64,000 nt of DNA, taken from contig NZ_MRUL01000006.1 of the NCBI RefSeq assembly GCF_002006995.1, positions 183,641-247,640 on the forward strand, written 5' to 3'. How positions within the stretch are numbered: the first letter of the stretch is position 1; each line of letters starts with the position of its first letter. This DNA comes from Izhakiella australiensis (lineage in GTDB: Bacteria > Pseudomonadota > Gammaproteobacteria > Enterobacterales > Enterobacteriaceae). Position numbers and translations under genes: made by a program. A model generated the notes under the pieces. The model was not told where the DNA came from, ran no database searches, and saw only the letters and a program-made list of their open reading frames with translations. Positions 9,706 through 18,990 of the stretch are shown one piece after another.

Positions 9706-11625
9706 TTATTTTTTGTTGTCTTTGACTTCTTCAAACTCGGCGTCAACGACATCGTCTTCCTGCTTCGAAGCGTCTGCCCCGGCACCGGCTTCTGCCGCGC
9801 CCGCCTGAGCCTGCTGCTGAGCAAATTCCATCAGTTTGCCGGAAGCCTCTACCAGCGCCTGGATCTTCGCTTCAATATCCGCTTTATCTTCACCCTTCAG
9901 CGCGCTGTTAAGCGCGTTGAGCGCCGTTTCGATAGCAGCTTTGTCATCAGCCGGCAGTTTGTCGCCCGCTTCGTCCAGCTGTTTACGGGTGCTGTGCGAC
10001 AGCTGATCGCCCTGGTTACGAACCTGAACCAGCTCCTCAAACTTGCGGTCAGACTCAGCGTTAGCCTCGGCGTCACGCACCATTTTTTCCACTTCGTCAT
10101 CGCTCAGACCGGAAGAGGCTTTAATGGTGATTTTCTGCTCTTTCCCGCTATTCTTATCCTTCGCGGATACGTGCAGGATGCCATCGGCGTCAATATCGAA
10201 AGTAACTTCGATCTGCGGCATTCCGCGCGGTGCTGACTGAATGCCATCGAGGTTAAACTGACCCAGAGACTTGTTATCAGCAGAACGTTTACGCTCACCC
10301 TGCACGACGTGGATTGTTACCGCCGACTGATTATCTTCCGCCGTTGAGAACACCTGACTGTGCTTAGTCGGAATGGTGGTGTTCTTGCCGATCAGCGCGG
10401 TCATCACGCCGCCCATGGTTTCAATACCCAGCGACAGCGGAGTCACGTCCAGCAGCAGCACATCTTTAACGTCGCCGGCCAGCACGCCGCCCTGAACCGC
10501 CGCGCCGACAGCCACAGCTTCGTCCGGATTAACGTCTTTACGCGGCTCTTTACCGAAGAAATCAGCGACCTTGGCCTGAACCATCGGCATACGCGTCTGA
10601 CCACCGACCAGGATGATATCGTTGATATCGGAAACTGACAGACCGGCGTCCTGCAGCGCCACTTTCAGCGGTTCAATAGAACGGGTAACCAGATCTTCAA
10701 CCAGCGATTCCAGCTTAGCGCGAGTTACTTTAATGTTCAGGTGCTTAGGACCGGTGGCATCAGCCGTGATGTACGGCAGGTTAACGTCAGTCTGCTGAGC
10801 GGAAGACAGCTCGATTTTGGCTTTCTCTGCCGCTTCTTTCAGACGCTGCATTGCCAGCGGATCGTTGTGCAGATCGATGCCCTGATCTTTTTTGAACTCG
10901 GCAACCAGATAGTTGATCAGACGGCTGTCGAAGTCTTCACCACCCAGGTGAGTATCACCGTTGGTTGCCAGCACTTCGAAGGTTTTCTCACCTTCCACTT
11001 CATCGATTTCGATGATGGAAATATCAAAGGTACCGCCGCCCAGGTCATATACCGCGATAGTGCGGTTGCCCTGGCCTTTATCCAGACCGTAAGCCAGCGC
11101 CGCTGCGGTTGGTTCGTTAATAATGCGTTTTACGTCCAGACCGGCGATACGGCCCGCGTCTTTGGTAGCCTGACGCTGCGCATCGTTAAAATAGGCAGGT
11201 ACGGTAATGACCGCTTCGGTAACGGCTTCGCCCAGATAATCTTCCGCCGTTTTCTTCATCTTTTTCAGCACTTCGGCAGAAATCTGCGGCGGCGCCATTT
11301 TCTGGCCTTTAACGTCCAGCCAGGCATCGCCGTTATCGGCCTGGGTAATTTTGTACGGCATGATTTTAATATCACGCTGCACTTCTTCATCCTGGAAGCG
11401 GCGGCCGATCAGGCGCTTAATCGCAAACAGCGTGTTCTGAGGGTTGGTCACGGCCTGACGTTTAGCAGGCTGACCAACCAGCGTTTCACCGTCCTGGGTG
11501 TAAGCAATAATTGAAGGCGTGGTGCGGTCGCCCTCGGCGTTTTCCAGCACGCGCGCTTTCGCGCCGTCCATAATTGCAACACAAGAGTTGGTCGTACCCA
11601 GGTCAATACCAATAATCTTACCCAT
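9706..11625 (-). CDS. dnaK: Chaperone DnaK (Hsp70)
   Basis: 639-residue Hsp70. The N-terminal ATPase signature [20 protein letters not shown], the phosphate-2 motif [13 protein letters not shown], the adenosine motif [13 protein letters not shown], the interdomain linker [15 protein letters not shown], and the acidic disordered tail ending in EEVKDNKK are all present. It works with DnaJ and GrpE in folding and in feedback on sigma-32. First gene of the heat-shock operon. Its promoter is described separately. Confidence 0.99.
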   Translation of the reverse strand: MGKIIGIDLGTTNSCVAIMDGAKARVLENAEGDRTTPSIIAYTQDGETLVGQPAKRQAVTNPQNTLFAIKRLIGRRFQDEEVQRDIKIMPYKITQADNGDAWLDVKGQKMAPPQISAEVLKKMKKTAEDYLGEAVTEAVITVPAYFNDAQRQATKDAGRIAGLDVKRIINEPTAAALAYGLDKGQGNRTIAVYDLGGGTFDISIIEIDEVEGEKTFEVLATNGDTHLGGEDFDSRLINYLVAEFKKDQGIDLHNDPLAMQRLKEAAEKAKIELSSAQQTDVNLPYITADATGPKHLNIKVTRAKLESLVEDLVTRSIEPLKVALQDAGLSVSDINDIILVGGQTRMPMVQAKVADFFGKEPRKDVNPDEAVAVGAAVQGGVLAGDVKDVLLLDVTPLSLGIETMGGVMTALIGKNTTIPTKHSQVFSTAEDNQSAVTIHVVQGERKRSADNKSLGQFNLDGIQSAPRGMPQIEVTFDIDADGILHVSAKDKNSGKEQKITIKASSGLSDDEVEKMVRDAEANAESDRKFEELVQVRNQGDQLSHSTRKQLDEAGDKLPADDKAAIETALNALNSALKGEDKADIEAKIQALVEASGKLMEFAQQQAQAGAAEAGAGADASKQEDDVVDAEFEEVKDNKK

Positions 11626-11748
11626 CTAAACATCTCCTACTGAAATTCGGTTTTAATCAGGTTATGAACCATAAGTGCGGGCTAAATTTGCGGTTTCAAC
11701 CGCTTGCATCCGGCTTTTTTTAAGGTTCAGCGCCTCAGATGCCAAATA

Positions 11749-11776
11749 AGATGGGGCCGCGTTAGACAGCATCAAG
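11749..11776 (-). promoter_or_regulatory. Sigma-32 heat-shock promoter of dnaKJ
   Basis: On the minus strand CCCTTGAT (-35 core CTTGAT at 11771-11776) is followed after 14 bases by CCCCATCT (-10, 11749-11756), an excellent match to the RpoH consensus. It lies 124 bp before the dnaK start codon, similar to E. coli dnaK P1. Confidence 0.85.
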
Positions 11777-11929
11777 GGGGGAAGGCAAAAAATTTTCGCT
11801 TTTATCGTCCGCCCTTCCAAAGTTTCCTGTTTTTTACCCGCCGCCACGCACTCTGAAAAGCCAGGGTTATTGCTGCGCCATTAAGGTTGGCTGTTATTAA
11901 ATGGCCTTTTTTAACATCCCAGAGGCAGT

Positions 11930-12505
11930 ATGTACGATCAGAAGTTAGCCAATCCAGGCCCCGTCGGTCTGATGGGCTTTGGCATGACCACGGTTTTACT
12001 CAATTTACACAACGCGGGCTTTATCCCTTTTACCTCGGTCATTCTCAGCATGGGGCTGATTTTTGGCGGTCTTGCCCAGGTGATCGCTGGCCTGCTCGAA
12101 TACAAGAAAGGTAATACCTTCGGCCTGACGGCCTTTATGTCCTATGGCTGCTTCTGGCTGAGCCTGGTGGCTATTTTAGTGCTGCCGCAGCTGGGATGGG
12201 CAGCACCGAGCGGTCCCGTTGTAATGGGTATCTATCTGGCTTTATGGGGAGTGTTTACCCTGTTTATGTTCCTGGGTACGCTGTTTTCCAGCTACGCGTT
12301 GCGCTTTGTTTTTGCCAGCCTGACGCTGCTGTTTGCCCTGCTGGCATACGGTAATATTAGCGGCAGTGCGGCGGTCATCCGGTTCGCCGGTTTTGAAGGA
12401 ATACTCTGCGGCGCCAGCGCCATTTATCTGGCCATGGCCGAAGTGATTAATGAACAGTGGGGCCGCAGAGCGCTGCCACTCGGCGAGGCTGAAACGGCCA
12501 GATAG
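11930..12505 (+). CDS. satP: Acetate/succinate:proton symporter SatP (YaaH)
   Basis: 191-residue GPR1/FUN34/YaaH-family membrane protein. The family signature NPGPVGLMGFGMTT (~residues 6-19) and six hydrophobic segments are visible. In E. coli it imports acetate and succinate with protons. An AGAGG Shine-Dalgarno precedes the ATG. It is divergent from dnaK with 304 bp between them, including the sigma-32 promoter, and ends at a strong terminator. Confidence 0.95.
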   Translation: MYDQKLANPGPVGLMGFGMTTVLLNLHNAGFIPFTSVILSMGLIFGGLAQVIAGLLEYKKGNTFGLTAFMSYGCFWLSLVAILVLPQLGWAAPSGPVVMGIYLALWGVFTLFMFLGTLFSSYALRFVFASLTLLFALLAYGNISGSAAVIRFAGFEGILCGASAIYLAMAEVINEQWGRRALPLGEAETAR

Positions 12506-12533
12506 CACTGTGCGTTTAGCGATGAAAAATGAC

Positions 12534-12565
12534 GCCCCGCAGGCGCCTTCTGCGGGGCTTTTTTT
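12534..12565 (+). terminator. Rho-independent terminator of satP
   Basis: GC-rich stem GCCCCGCA / TGCGGGGC (12534-12541, 12551-12558) followed by seven or more T residues. It abuts the convergent MFS gene's stop codon at 12564. Confidence 0.9.
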
Positions 12566-13880
12566 AGCCAGCGATATCAAGCCGACCGGCCAGCGTTTCG
12601 CTGTTGGCTGCCCGCTGGAGATAAATGCCGAGCGCCAGTCCAAGCACCGACAGGGCTAAAACGTAGTAAGCGGGCGCCATCGGCGTCACGCTCATCATCA
12701 GGCTGACGGCCATCGGCGTCAGTCCGCCAAAAATGGCGTAGGCGACATTATAAGAAAACGAAATGCCGGTAAAACGCACGGCAGCAGGGAACTGGCGCAC
12801 CATAATAAAAGGCACGACGCCTACCACCCCAACGGTCAGCCCGGCGAATCCGTAGGCTGGATAAATCCAGGCGGGTTGCAGTGCGGCGGTCTGAAAGAAT
12901 CCCCAGCTACCCGCAGCCAGCAGCACGCTGCCGACAATCAGCACCTTAGGCGCGCCAAAGCGATCGACTAATGAGCCAGAAATGATACAGCCGGCCAGCA
13001 GCGTAATGGTCGCCAGCGTATTGGCCTTCAGCGTCACCGCCGGCGGTAAAGCATAGAGCTTTTGCAATAGCGCCGGGGCCATTAAAAGTACCACCACGAT
13101 GCAGGCAGAAAGCAGCCAGGTCAGCAGCATTGAAATAATAACGCTGCGCTGATGGTCAATAATAACCGCCTTTAACGGCAGCTGCGCCGACAGCGTTTTT
13201 TGCTGTTTCATCTGCTGGAACACCGGCGTTTCATGCAGCCAGCGCCGCAGATACATGGCGCCCAGCCCGAATGCACCGCCGAGAAAAAAGGGAAGGCGCC
13301 AGCCCCATGAGCTCATCTGCTGCGGGGTGAGGTGCGTATTGATTATCGTCGCCACCACCGATCCCAGCAGAATGCCAGCCGTCAGTCCGGCGGTCAGCGT
13401 GCCGCAGGCGAAGCCGATGCGTTTTTCCGGCACGTGCTCGGCCACGAACACCCAGGCTCCCGGCACCTCGCCGCCAATCGCCGCGCCCTGCAATATACGC
13501 AACAGCAGAAGCAGCAAAGGCGCAGCGATGCCCAGGGTGGCATAGTCTGGCAGCATTCCCATAGCCAGCGTCGGCAGCGCCATCAGCAGGATGCTGAGAT
13601 TAAACATTTTCTTGCGCCCTTGACTGTCGCCGAAGTGCGCCATAATCAGGCCGCCTAAAGGCCGGGCCAGATAGCCAGCGGCGAAAATGCCAAAGGTTTG
13701 CACCTGACGCAGCCAGTCCGGAATATCCGCCGGGAAAAACAGTTGACCAATAACGTTGGCAAAGAAAATGAAAATGATGAAATCGTAAAATTCCAGCGCG
13801 CCGCCAAGCGCAGCCAGCGAAAGGGTTTTGTAATCCTGCAGATTCAGACGGCGGGTATATTCAGGCTGCATAGCGGGCAT
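12564..13880 (-). CDS. MFS transporter, metabolite:H+ symporter (MHS) type
   Basis: 438-residue twelve-helix transporter. The MHS signatures are clear: GALEFYDFIIFIFF in helix 1, GYLARPLGGLIMAHFGDSQGRKK in the helix 2-3 loop (conserved GDxxGRK) and ILQGAAIGGEVPGAWVF in helix 4. Relatives include ProP and citrate/alpha-ketoglutarate/shikimate permeases; the substrate cannot be read from the sequence. Monocistronic, convergent with satP; E. coli has no orthologue at this position, so it is a lineage-specific insertion or retained gene. Confidence 0.85.
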   Translation of the reverse strand: MPAMQPEYTRRLNLQDYKTLSLAALGGALEFYDFIIFIFFANVIGQLFFPADIPDWLRQVQTFGIFAAGYLARPLGGLIMAHFGDSQGRKKMFNLSILLMALPTLAMGMLPDYATLGIAAPLLLLLLRILQGAAIGGEVPGAWVFVAEHVPEKRIGFACGTLTAGLTAGILLGSVVATIINTHLTPQQMSSWGWRLPFFLGGAFGLGAMYLRRWLHETPVFQQMKQQKTLSAQLPLKAVIIDHQRSVIISMLLTWLLSACIVVVLLMAPALLQKLYALPPAVTLKANTLATITLLAGCIISGSLVDRFGAPKVLIVGSVLLAAGSWGFFQTAALQPAWIYPAYGFAGLTVGVVGVVPFIMVRQFPAAVRFTGISFSYNVAYAIFGGLTPMAVSLMMSVTPMAPAYYVLALSVLGLALGIYLQRAANSETLAGRLDIAG

Positions 13881-13990
13881 TTATCCAGAAACTAAAAAAT
13901 TGACGTCAGGGCTGTAAAGGAGAGCTTACTATAACGTCAATTTTCTTACACACCCCAGGCGCTGAATTTTCTCCCTGAAATGCCTGATAT

Positions 13991-14578
13991 TCAGGAATTT
14001 GTCTGGCGCATCGCACTTTTAGGACGAAAAGACGCCACGACCTGTGGATCGGTTTCAATATAGGGGCCGTCCAGCAGTTGAATACAGTAGGGAACGCTGG
14101 CGAAAATACCGGGCACCGCCTTACGGTCGGCCGTGGCTTTAAGCCCTTCCAGGGTTTCCTGCACTGATTTTGGCTGTCCCGGCAGGTTAATGATCAGCGA
14201 CTGCTTGCGGATGACGGCAACCTGGCGCGAGAGAATAGCGGTAGGAACAAAGTTGAGGCTAATCTGCCGCATTTGTTCACCAAAACCCGGCATTTCGCGA
14301 TCGGCAACCGCCAGGGTCGCGTCAGGCGTCACGTCGCGTCGCGCCGGACCGGTTCCGCCAGTGGTGAGAACCAGATGACAAAAATGCTCATCAACCAGCT
14401 CGCGCAGCGCCTGCTCAATCATCGGCTGCTCATCGGGAATCAACCTGTGCTCTGTCTCGAAAGGCGTGGTTAAGGCCTTTTGCAACCAGGCTTCCAGCGC
14501 CGGCAGCCCCTGATCCTGATAAACGCCGTTCGCGGCGCGGTCCGAAACGGAAATCAATCCTATACGTAATTTTGTCAT
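13991..14578 (-). CDS. mog: Molybdopterin adenylyltransferase Mog
   Basis: 195-residue MoaB/Mog-family enzyme that adenylates molybdopterin before MoeA-dependent molybdenum insertion. LRIGLISVSDRAANGVYQDQ at the N-terminus, the TTGGTGPARRDVTPDAT active-site loop and the NLPGQPKSVQE motif match E. coli Mog (195 aa). It sits between satP and talB as in E. coli, although in this genome an MFS gene intervenes. Confidence 0.97.
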   Translation of the reverse strand: MTKLRIGLISVSDRAANGVYQDQGLPALEAWLQKALTTPFETEHRLIPDEQPMIEQALRELVDEHFCHLVLTTGGTGPARRDVTPDATLAVADREMPGFGEQMRQISLNFVPTAILSRQVAVIRKQSLIINLPGQPKSVQETLEGLKATADRKAVPGIFASVPYCIQLLDGPYIETDPQVVASFRPKSAMRQTNS

Positions 14579-14684
14579 AGCGTCACCGTGATATCCGGCC
14601 TGCCGTCAATATAACGCGCAGCATAATTTAAAGGAGGCGTGAAGCTGGGAAGAATACAACGTGCTACAGGAATATAACGTAAAC

Positions 14685-14708
14685 CAGGCGACCCGGGTGG
14701 GCCGCCTG
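14685..14708 (-). terminator. Possible terminator hairpin of talB
   Basis: CAGGCG / CGCCTG arms around a 12-nt GC-rich loop, 8 bp after the talB stop; on the minus strand a short T stretch follows. A weak candidate. Confidence 0.4.
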
Positions 14709-14715
14709 ATAGCGA

Positions 14716-15669
14716 TTACAGCAGATCTGCAATCATTTTCTCAAGTTTGCCCTGGTCAATAGCAAAATTGCGGATACCCTGGGCCAGTTTATCAACCGCC
14801 ATCGGATCCTGATTATGCTGCCAGAGGAACGCCGACTCGGTCATCTTCGCCGGGCGCGCTTTGACTTCGCCTTTGTAAGACAGTTTGCGTTCGATGCTGC
14901 CTTCGCTCTCGGCCAGCTCTTTCAGCAGGCCCGGAGAAATGGTCAAACGGTCGCAGCCGGCCAGCTCAAGGATTTCACCTGAATTGCGGAAGCTGGCGCC
15001 CATCACCACGGTTTCATAGCCGTGCTGTTTGTAGTAGTCGTAAATTTCCGTTACCGATACCACGCCCGGATCTTCATGAGCCGCGTACTCTTTCTTGTCG
15101 GTGTTGGCTTTGTACCAGTCAAGGATACGGCCAACGAACGGAGAGATTAAGAATACCCCGGCTTCAGCACAGGCGCGCGCCTGAGAGAAAGAAAACAGCA
15201 GGGTCAGGTTACAGTTAATGCCCTCTTTTTCCAGCTGTTCAGCGGCACGAATGCCCTGCCAGGTAGAAGCCAGCTTGATCAGGATGCGATCGTTGCTGAT
15301 ACCCGCATCGTTGTACAGTTTGATCAGGCTGCGCGCCTTGTCGATGCTTCCTTCGGTATCGTAAGAAAGGCGGGCGTCCACCTCGGTCGAAATACGGCCT
15401 GGGATAAGCTTGAGGATTTCCAGGCCGATATTCACCGCCAGCTTGTCAGACGCGTACTGAATCTGTTCCTCTTTGCTGCTGCTCTGATCCCGCGCCCAGG
15501 CTACGGCTTCATCGATCAGCTTACGATATTCAGGGATCTGTGCGGCATTGAGAATAAGCGAAGGGTTGGTGGTAGCGTCCTGCGGTTTGTACAGCTTCAT
15601 CGCCGCGATATCACCGGTGTCGGCGACAACGGTAGTTAGCTGGCGTAAGGAAGTCAATTTGTCCGTCAT
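14716..15669 (-). CDS. talB: Transaldolase TalB
   Basis: 317-residue transaldolase of the non-oxidative pentose phosphate pathway, exchanging a dihydroxyacetone unit between sedoheptulose 7-P and erythrose 4-P. The Schiff-base lysine lies in [12 protein letters not shown] (~residue 132), and the N-terminal DATTNPSLI signature is intact. I chose the ATG at 15669 ([10 protein letters not shown]) because it reproduces the E. coli TalB start and 317-aa length; the frame is open six codons further. Ribose phosphates from the deo genes in this window feed the same pathway. Confidence 0.97.
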   Translation of the reverse strand: MTDKLTSLRQLTTVVADTGDIAAMKLYKPQDATTNPSLILNAAQIPEYRKLIDEAVAWARDQSSSKEEQIQYASDKLAVNIGLEILKLIPGRISTEVDARLSYDTEGSIDKARSLIKLYNDAGISNDRILIKLASTWQGIRAAEQLEKEGINCNLTLLFSFSQARACAEAGVFLISPFVGRILDWYKANTDKKEYAAHEDPGVVSVTEIYDYYKQHGYETVVMGASFRNSGEILELAGCDRLTISPGLLKELAESEGSIERKLSYKGEVKARPAKMTESAFLWQHNQDPMAVDKLAQGIRNFAIDQGKLEKMIADLL

Positions 15670-15906
15670 AGTTGTCATTCTCATCAAAGTTGATACATCG
15701 GGAGTGTTGAAAATGTCTGTGGGGATAATATCACTTAAGCCTGATGGCGCAAGGTAAGGCTACATGCATGCCACGCAGCATCAAAAGCCAACTAAACGGT
15801 CAGCATGGCTTATTGCAGCAATTACACCTGCCGGGCCGCTTTTTTGTTAGAGTATTCCTTTGCCGAATTCGCTGCCTGCGGTAGCTATTTTTTAAAGGAT
15901 GCGACC

Positions 15907-16683
15907 ATGTTACTGGTTATTTCACCGGCTAAAACGCTCGATTATGAATCGCCACTGGCAACTACCCGCTTTACTCAACCCGAACTACTCGATCAATCGC
16001 AGAAGCTGATCAAGGTAGCGCGCAAGCTGACGCCAGCAGAGATCGGTTCCCTGATGCATATCAGCGATAAGCTGGCGACGCTGAATGCAAACCGTTTTAA
16101 TGACTGGCAGCCCGATTTCACGCCGGATAATGCCCGTCAGGCCTTACTGGCGTTCAAGGGCGATGTTTATACCGGGTTGCAGGCTGAAAGCTTCAGCGCG
16201 GCAGATTTTGACTTTGCCCAGCAGCATCTGCGCATGCTGTCAGGGCTGTATGGCGTGCTGCGCCCGCTCGATCTGATGCAGCCCTACCGGCTGGAAATGG
16301 GCATCAAGCTGAAAAATCCGGCCGGCAGCGATCTTTACAGCTTCTGGGGCGATACCATTACGCAAAAGCTGAACGCGACGCTTGCGGAGCAAGGGGACAG
16401 TGTCCTGATCAACCTGGCCTCTGATGAATACTTTAAAGCGGTAAAAGTGCAGAAGCTGCAGGGGCGCGTCATTAAGCCGGTCTTTCTTGATGAGAAAAAC
16501 GGCAAGTTCAAAGTAATCAGCTTTTATGCCAAGAAAGCGCGCGGGCTGATGAGCCGTTTCATTATTCAACAGCGGGTGACGAAGCCAGAGCAGCTTAAAG
16601 ATTTCGATCTGGAAGGGTATCGCTTTGATGCACAAAGCAGCGACGACGACGCGCTGGTATTTAAGCGCCCTGAGTCTGCCTGA
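15907..16683 (+). CDS. yaaA: Peroxide stress protein YaaA
   Basis: 258-residue UPF0246-family protein, the same length as E. coli YaaA, which lowers free intracellular iron and limits Fenton damage under H2O2. Recognisable segments are [48 protein letters not shown] and [13 protein letters not shown]. The start at 15907 has an AAGGA Shine-Dalgarno seven bases upstream; a longer open frame lacks one. It lies between talB and the thr operon as in E. coli (without yaaJ). Confidence 0.95.
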   Translation: MLLVISPAKTLDYESPLATTRFTQPELLDQSQKLIKVARKLTPAEIGSLMHISDKLATLNANRFNDWQPDFTPDNARQALLAFKGDVYTGLQAESFSAADFDFAQQHLRMLSGLYGVLRPLDLMQPYRLEMGIKLKNPAGSDLYSFWGDTITQKLNATLAEQGDSVLINLASDEYFKAVKVQKLQGRVIKPVFLDEKNGKFKVISFYAKKARGLMSRFIIQQRVTKPEQLKDFDLEGYRFDAQSSDDDALVFKRPESA

Positions 16684-16706
16684 CCCCGGGGCTTCGGCTT
16701 AAGCCA

Positions 16707-16729
16707 GGCCCCGACGGGTGATCGGGGCC
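16707..16729 (-). terminator. GC-rich hairpin after thrABC
   Basis: Stem GGCCCCGA / TCGGGGCC with a 7-nt loop between the convergent yaaA and thrC ends. No T run on either strand, so it is a terminator only by position; it could serve both genes. Confidence 0.5.
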
Positions 16730-16768
16730 CTGATTACGCAACGCGCCCGCGTCAAAGCGGGAGCCGCG

Positions 16769-18055
16769 CTATTTGTTCAGCAGAAAATCACGCAGCGCCG
16801 CGAAATCATCCGCCATCTCATGGGAAAGCAGCGGCAGCTCCGCTCGGTCAGCCAGCGCCTGCGGCAGAGCCAGTGGCTGACCGAGGATCGCCTCAACGCT
16901 CTCGTTGAACTTGGCCGGATGAGCCGTGCCGAGGAACAGGCCGAACTCGCCTTCCTGCAAATTATCACGCAGCAGGCGCCAGGCGATTGCCGCATGGGGT
17001 TCGGAAACATAGCCAAGGTCGTTAAGCTCGCGCATCGCCTGGCGGGTAGTCTCGTCATCCACCGAAGCGCTGACCAGTTCGCTCAGCCGCCAGGTTTTGC
17101 GCCGATAGAGTTCCTCCACGCGCGGCCAGTTGTTCGGCTGACTGACGTCCATGGCGTTGGAGAGCGTTGCCACCGTCTTATTCGGCTCCCAGGCATTATT
17201 TTTTAGAAAGCGCGGCACGGTATCATTGGCGTTGGTGGCGGCGATAAAGCGTTTCACCGGCAAGCCGAGAGACTTAGCCAGCAGACCCGCAGTTAAATCG
17301 CCAAAGTTGCCGCTGGGAACCGAAATGACCAGTTGATTACGCTTTTCCTGCGGCAGTTGCGCCACCGCCTCAAAGTAGTAGCAAATCTGCGCCAGCAGTC
17401 GGCTGATATTAATCGAATTAGCCGAGTTAAGACCTACCGTTTTACGCAGATTTTCATCGTCAAACGCCTGCTTAACCAGAGACTGACAGGCATCAAAGTC
17501 ACCATCAACGGCGATCGTCTGGATATTACCGCCCAGCGTGCAGAACAGTTTCTCCTGCAGCGGACTGATTTTGCCCTGCGGATACAGGATCACTACCCGC
17601 ACGTTTTCCATGCCGTAAAAAGCATGCGCAACGGCGGCGCCGGTATCACCGGAGGTCGCTGTCAGAATGGTGATTTGCTCTGCGCTGTCGCTGACGTATT
17701 GCAGCATCTGCGCCATAAAACGCCCGCCGAAGTCTTTGAATGCCAGCGTCGGGCCATGAAATAACTCCAGGCAGGCAATATCATCGGTTACCCGGCTTAG
17801 CGGTGCCGGGAAGGTAAACGCCGCTTTAAGACGTTCAGACAGCTGCTGCTGCGGGATTTCATCACCGATATAGGCAGAAAGAATTTTGCTGCTGCGGCTG
17901 ACAAAGTCCATTTCCAGCATGTCATCGATGTCAGTTAATTCAAACTCCGGCAGCTCCAGCGGGAAAAACAGCCCCTGCTGCTGACCCAGCCCCTGCTTTA
18001 CCGCCTGGCTAAAGCTGACCTGTTCGTTGTGATCCTTAAGATTGTAGAGTTTCAT
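16769..18055 (-). CDS. thrC: Threonine synthase ThrC
   Basis: 428-residue PLP enzyme converting O-phosphohomoserine to threonine. The PLP lysine lies in LAFKDFGGRFMAQ (~residue 107), and TATSGDTGAAVAHAFYG is the phosphate-cup motif. SVPSGNFGDLTAGLLAKSLG is also characteristic. Last gene of thrABC, three bases after thrB, so translation is probably coupled. Same length as E. coli ThrC. Confidence 0.98.
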   Translation of the reverse strand: MKLYNLKDHNEQVSFSQAVKQGLGQQQGLFFPLELPEFELTDIDDMLEMDFVSRSSKILSAYIGDEIPQQQLSERLKAAFTFPAPLSRVTDDIACLELFHGPTLAFKDFGGRFMAQMLQYVSDSAEQITILTATSGDTGAAVAHAFYGMENVRVVILYPQGKISPLQEKLFCTLGGNIQTIAVDGDFDACQSLVKQAFDDENLRKTVGLNSANSINISRLLAQICYYFEAVAQLPQEKRNQLVISVPSGNFGDLTAGLLAKSLGLPVKRFIAATNANDTVPRFLKNNAWEPNKTVATLSNAMDVSQPNNWPRVEELYRRKTWRLSELVSASVDDETTRQAMRELNDLGYVSEPHAAIAWRLLRDNLQEGEFGLFLGTAHPAKFNESVEAILGQPLALPQALADRAELPLLSHEMADDFAALRDFLLNK

Positions 18056-18058
18056 ACG

Positions 18059-18988
18059 TTATCCCAGTTTACGAGCACCCGCCGTGTCTAAGCGGCAAAT
18101 ATGGACGAAGCCTTCATCGTTTTGTACATAGTTCTGGCTGAGCCAGTCAGCCATCCGGCGTGCGGTATCCGGCTTATCGCAGACGGCGAACAGCGTAGGC
18201 CCGGAGCCGGAAATCCCGCAGGCCAGCGCCCCGATTTCCTGCGCGGCCTGGCGCGCGTCAGCAAACCCCGGCAGCAGCCGGGTGCGATAAGGTTCGGCAA
18301 TCACATCTTTCATCAAGGTTGCCGCCAGCTGAGGCTGTGCGGTATGGCAAGCGTGAATAAAACCAGCAAGATAGCGACCGTGGCGAATGCAATCCTCTTT
18401 GCGATACTGTGCGGGTAAAATCGCGCGCGCCTCGGCGGTGGAAACCTTGATCCCCGGATAGGCCATCACCCATAGCCAGTCATCAAAGCCTGGCACGTTC
18501 TGGCTGATAATACCGTTTTCCTCCAGCATCAGCTGCATACCGCCGAGGAAACAAGGAGCAACGTTATCATAATGAACGCTGCCTGAAATGCGCCCTTCCA
18601 GCTCCCCCATCAACGACAGCAGCTGGTTATCGCTCAATGGCTTAGCGCAAAATTCGTTCATGGCCATTAATCCGGCAACCACCGAACAGGCGCTGGAACC
18701 GAGGCCGGAGCCAATCGGCATATTTTTTTCCAGCGTCAGCGCCACCGGAACCCGCTCGCCAATCGCCTCGCAGAAGCGATCCCAACATTGCCAGACGATA
18801 TTCTGCTGCGGATCGAGCGGAAGCTTACTGACGAAGCGACCTTTATTCTCCAGGCGGAACTCGCTGGCCGCTTCGGCGGTTACGCAATCACCCAGCAGCG
18901 TGCCGTCCAACGGCGAGACCGCCGCACCCAGCACGTCAAATCCAACGCTCACATTGCCGATTGAGGCCGGGGCATAAATTTTTACCAT
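18059..18988 (-). CDS. thrB: Homoserine kinase ThrB
   Basis: 309-residue GHMP-family kinase phosphorylating homoserine. The ATP-binding loop [14 protein letters not shown] (~residues 89-102) and a C-terminal [14 protein letters not shown] motif are intact; the N-terminus [18 protein letters not shown] is the substrate side. Two bases separate it from thrA and three from thrC. Confidence 0.98.
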   Translation of the reverse strand: MVKIYAPASIGNVSVGFDVLGAAVSPLDGTLLGDCVTAEAASEFRLENKGRFVSKLPLDPQQNIVWQCWDRFCEAIGERVPVALTLEKNMPIGSGLGSSACSVVAGLMAMNEFCAKPLSDNQLLSLMGELEGRISGSVHYDNVAPCFLGGMQLMLEENGIISQNVPGFDDWLWVMAYPGIKVSTAEARAILPAQYRKEDCIRHGRYLAGFIHACHTAQPQLAATLMKDVIAEPYRTRLLPGFADARQAAQEIGALACGISGSGPTLFAVCDKPDTARRMADWLSQNYVQNDEGFVHICRLDTAGARKLG

Positions 18989-18990
18989 TT

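Noticed and set aside
10741..11514. 257-codon open frame antisense to dnaK
   Set aside because: dnaK is unmistakable on the other strand; antisense open frames across dnaK are a known artefact (once misread as a glutamate dehydrogenase).
12242..12643. 133-codon minus-strand frame across the satP end
   Set aside because: Antisense to satP and runs through the satP terminator and the MFS stop.
14641..14715. Small RNA or gene between mog and talB
   Set aside because: Only 137 bp, with no promoter or conserved structure beyond the weak hairpin.
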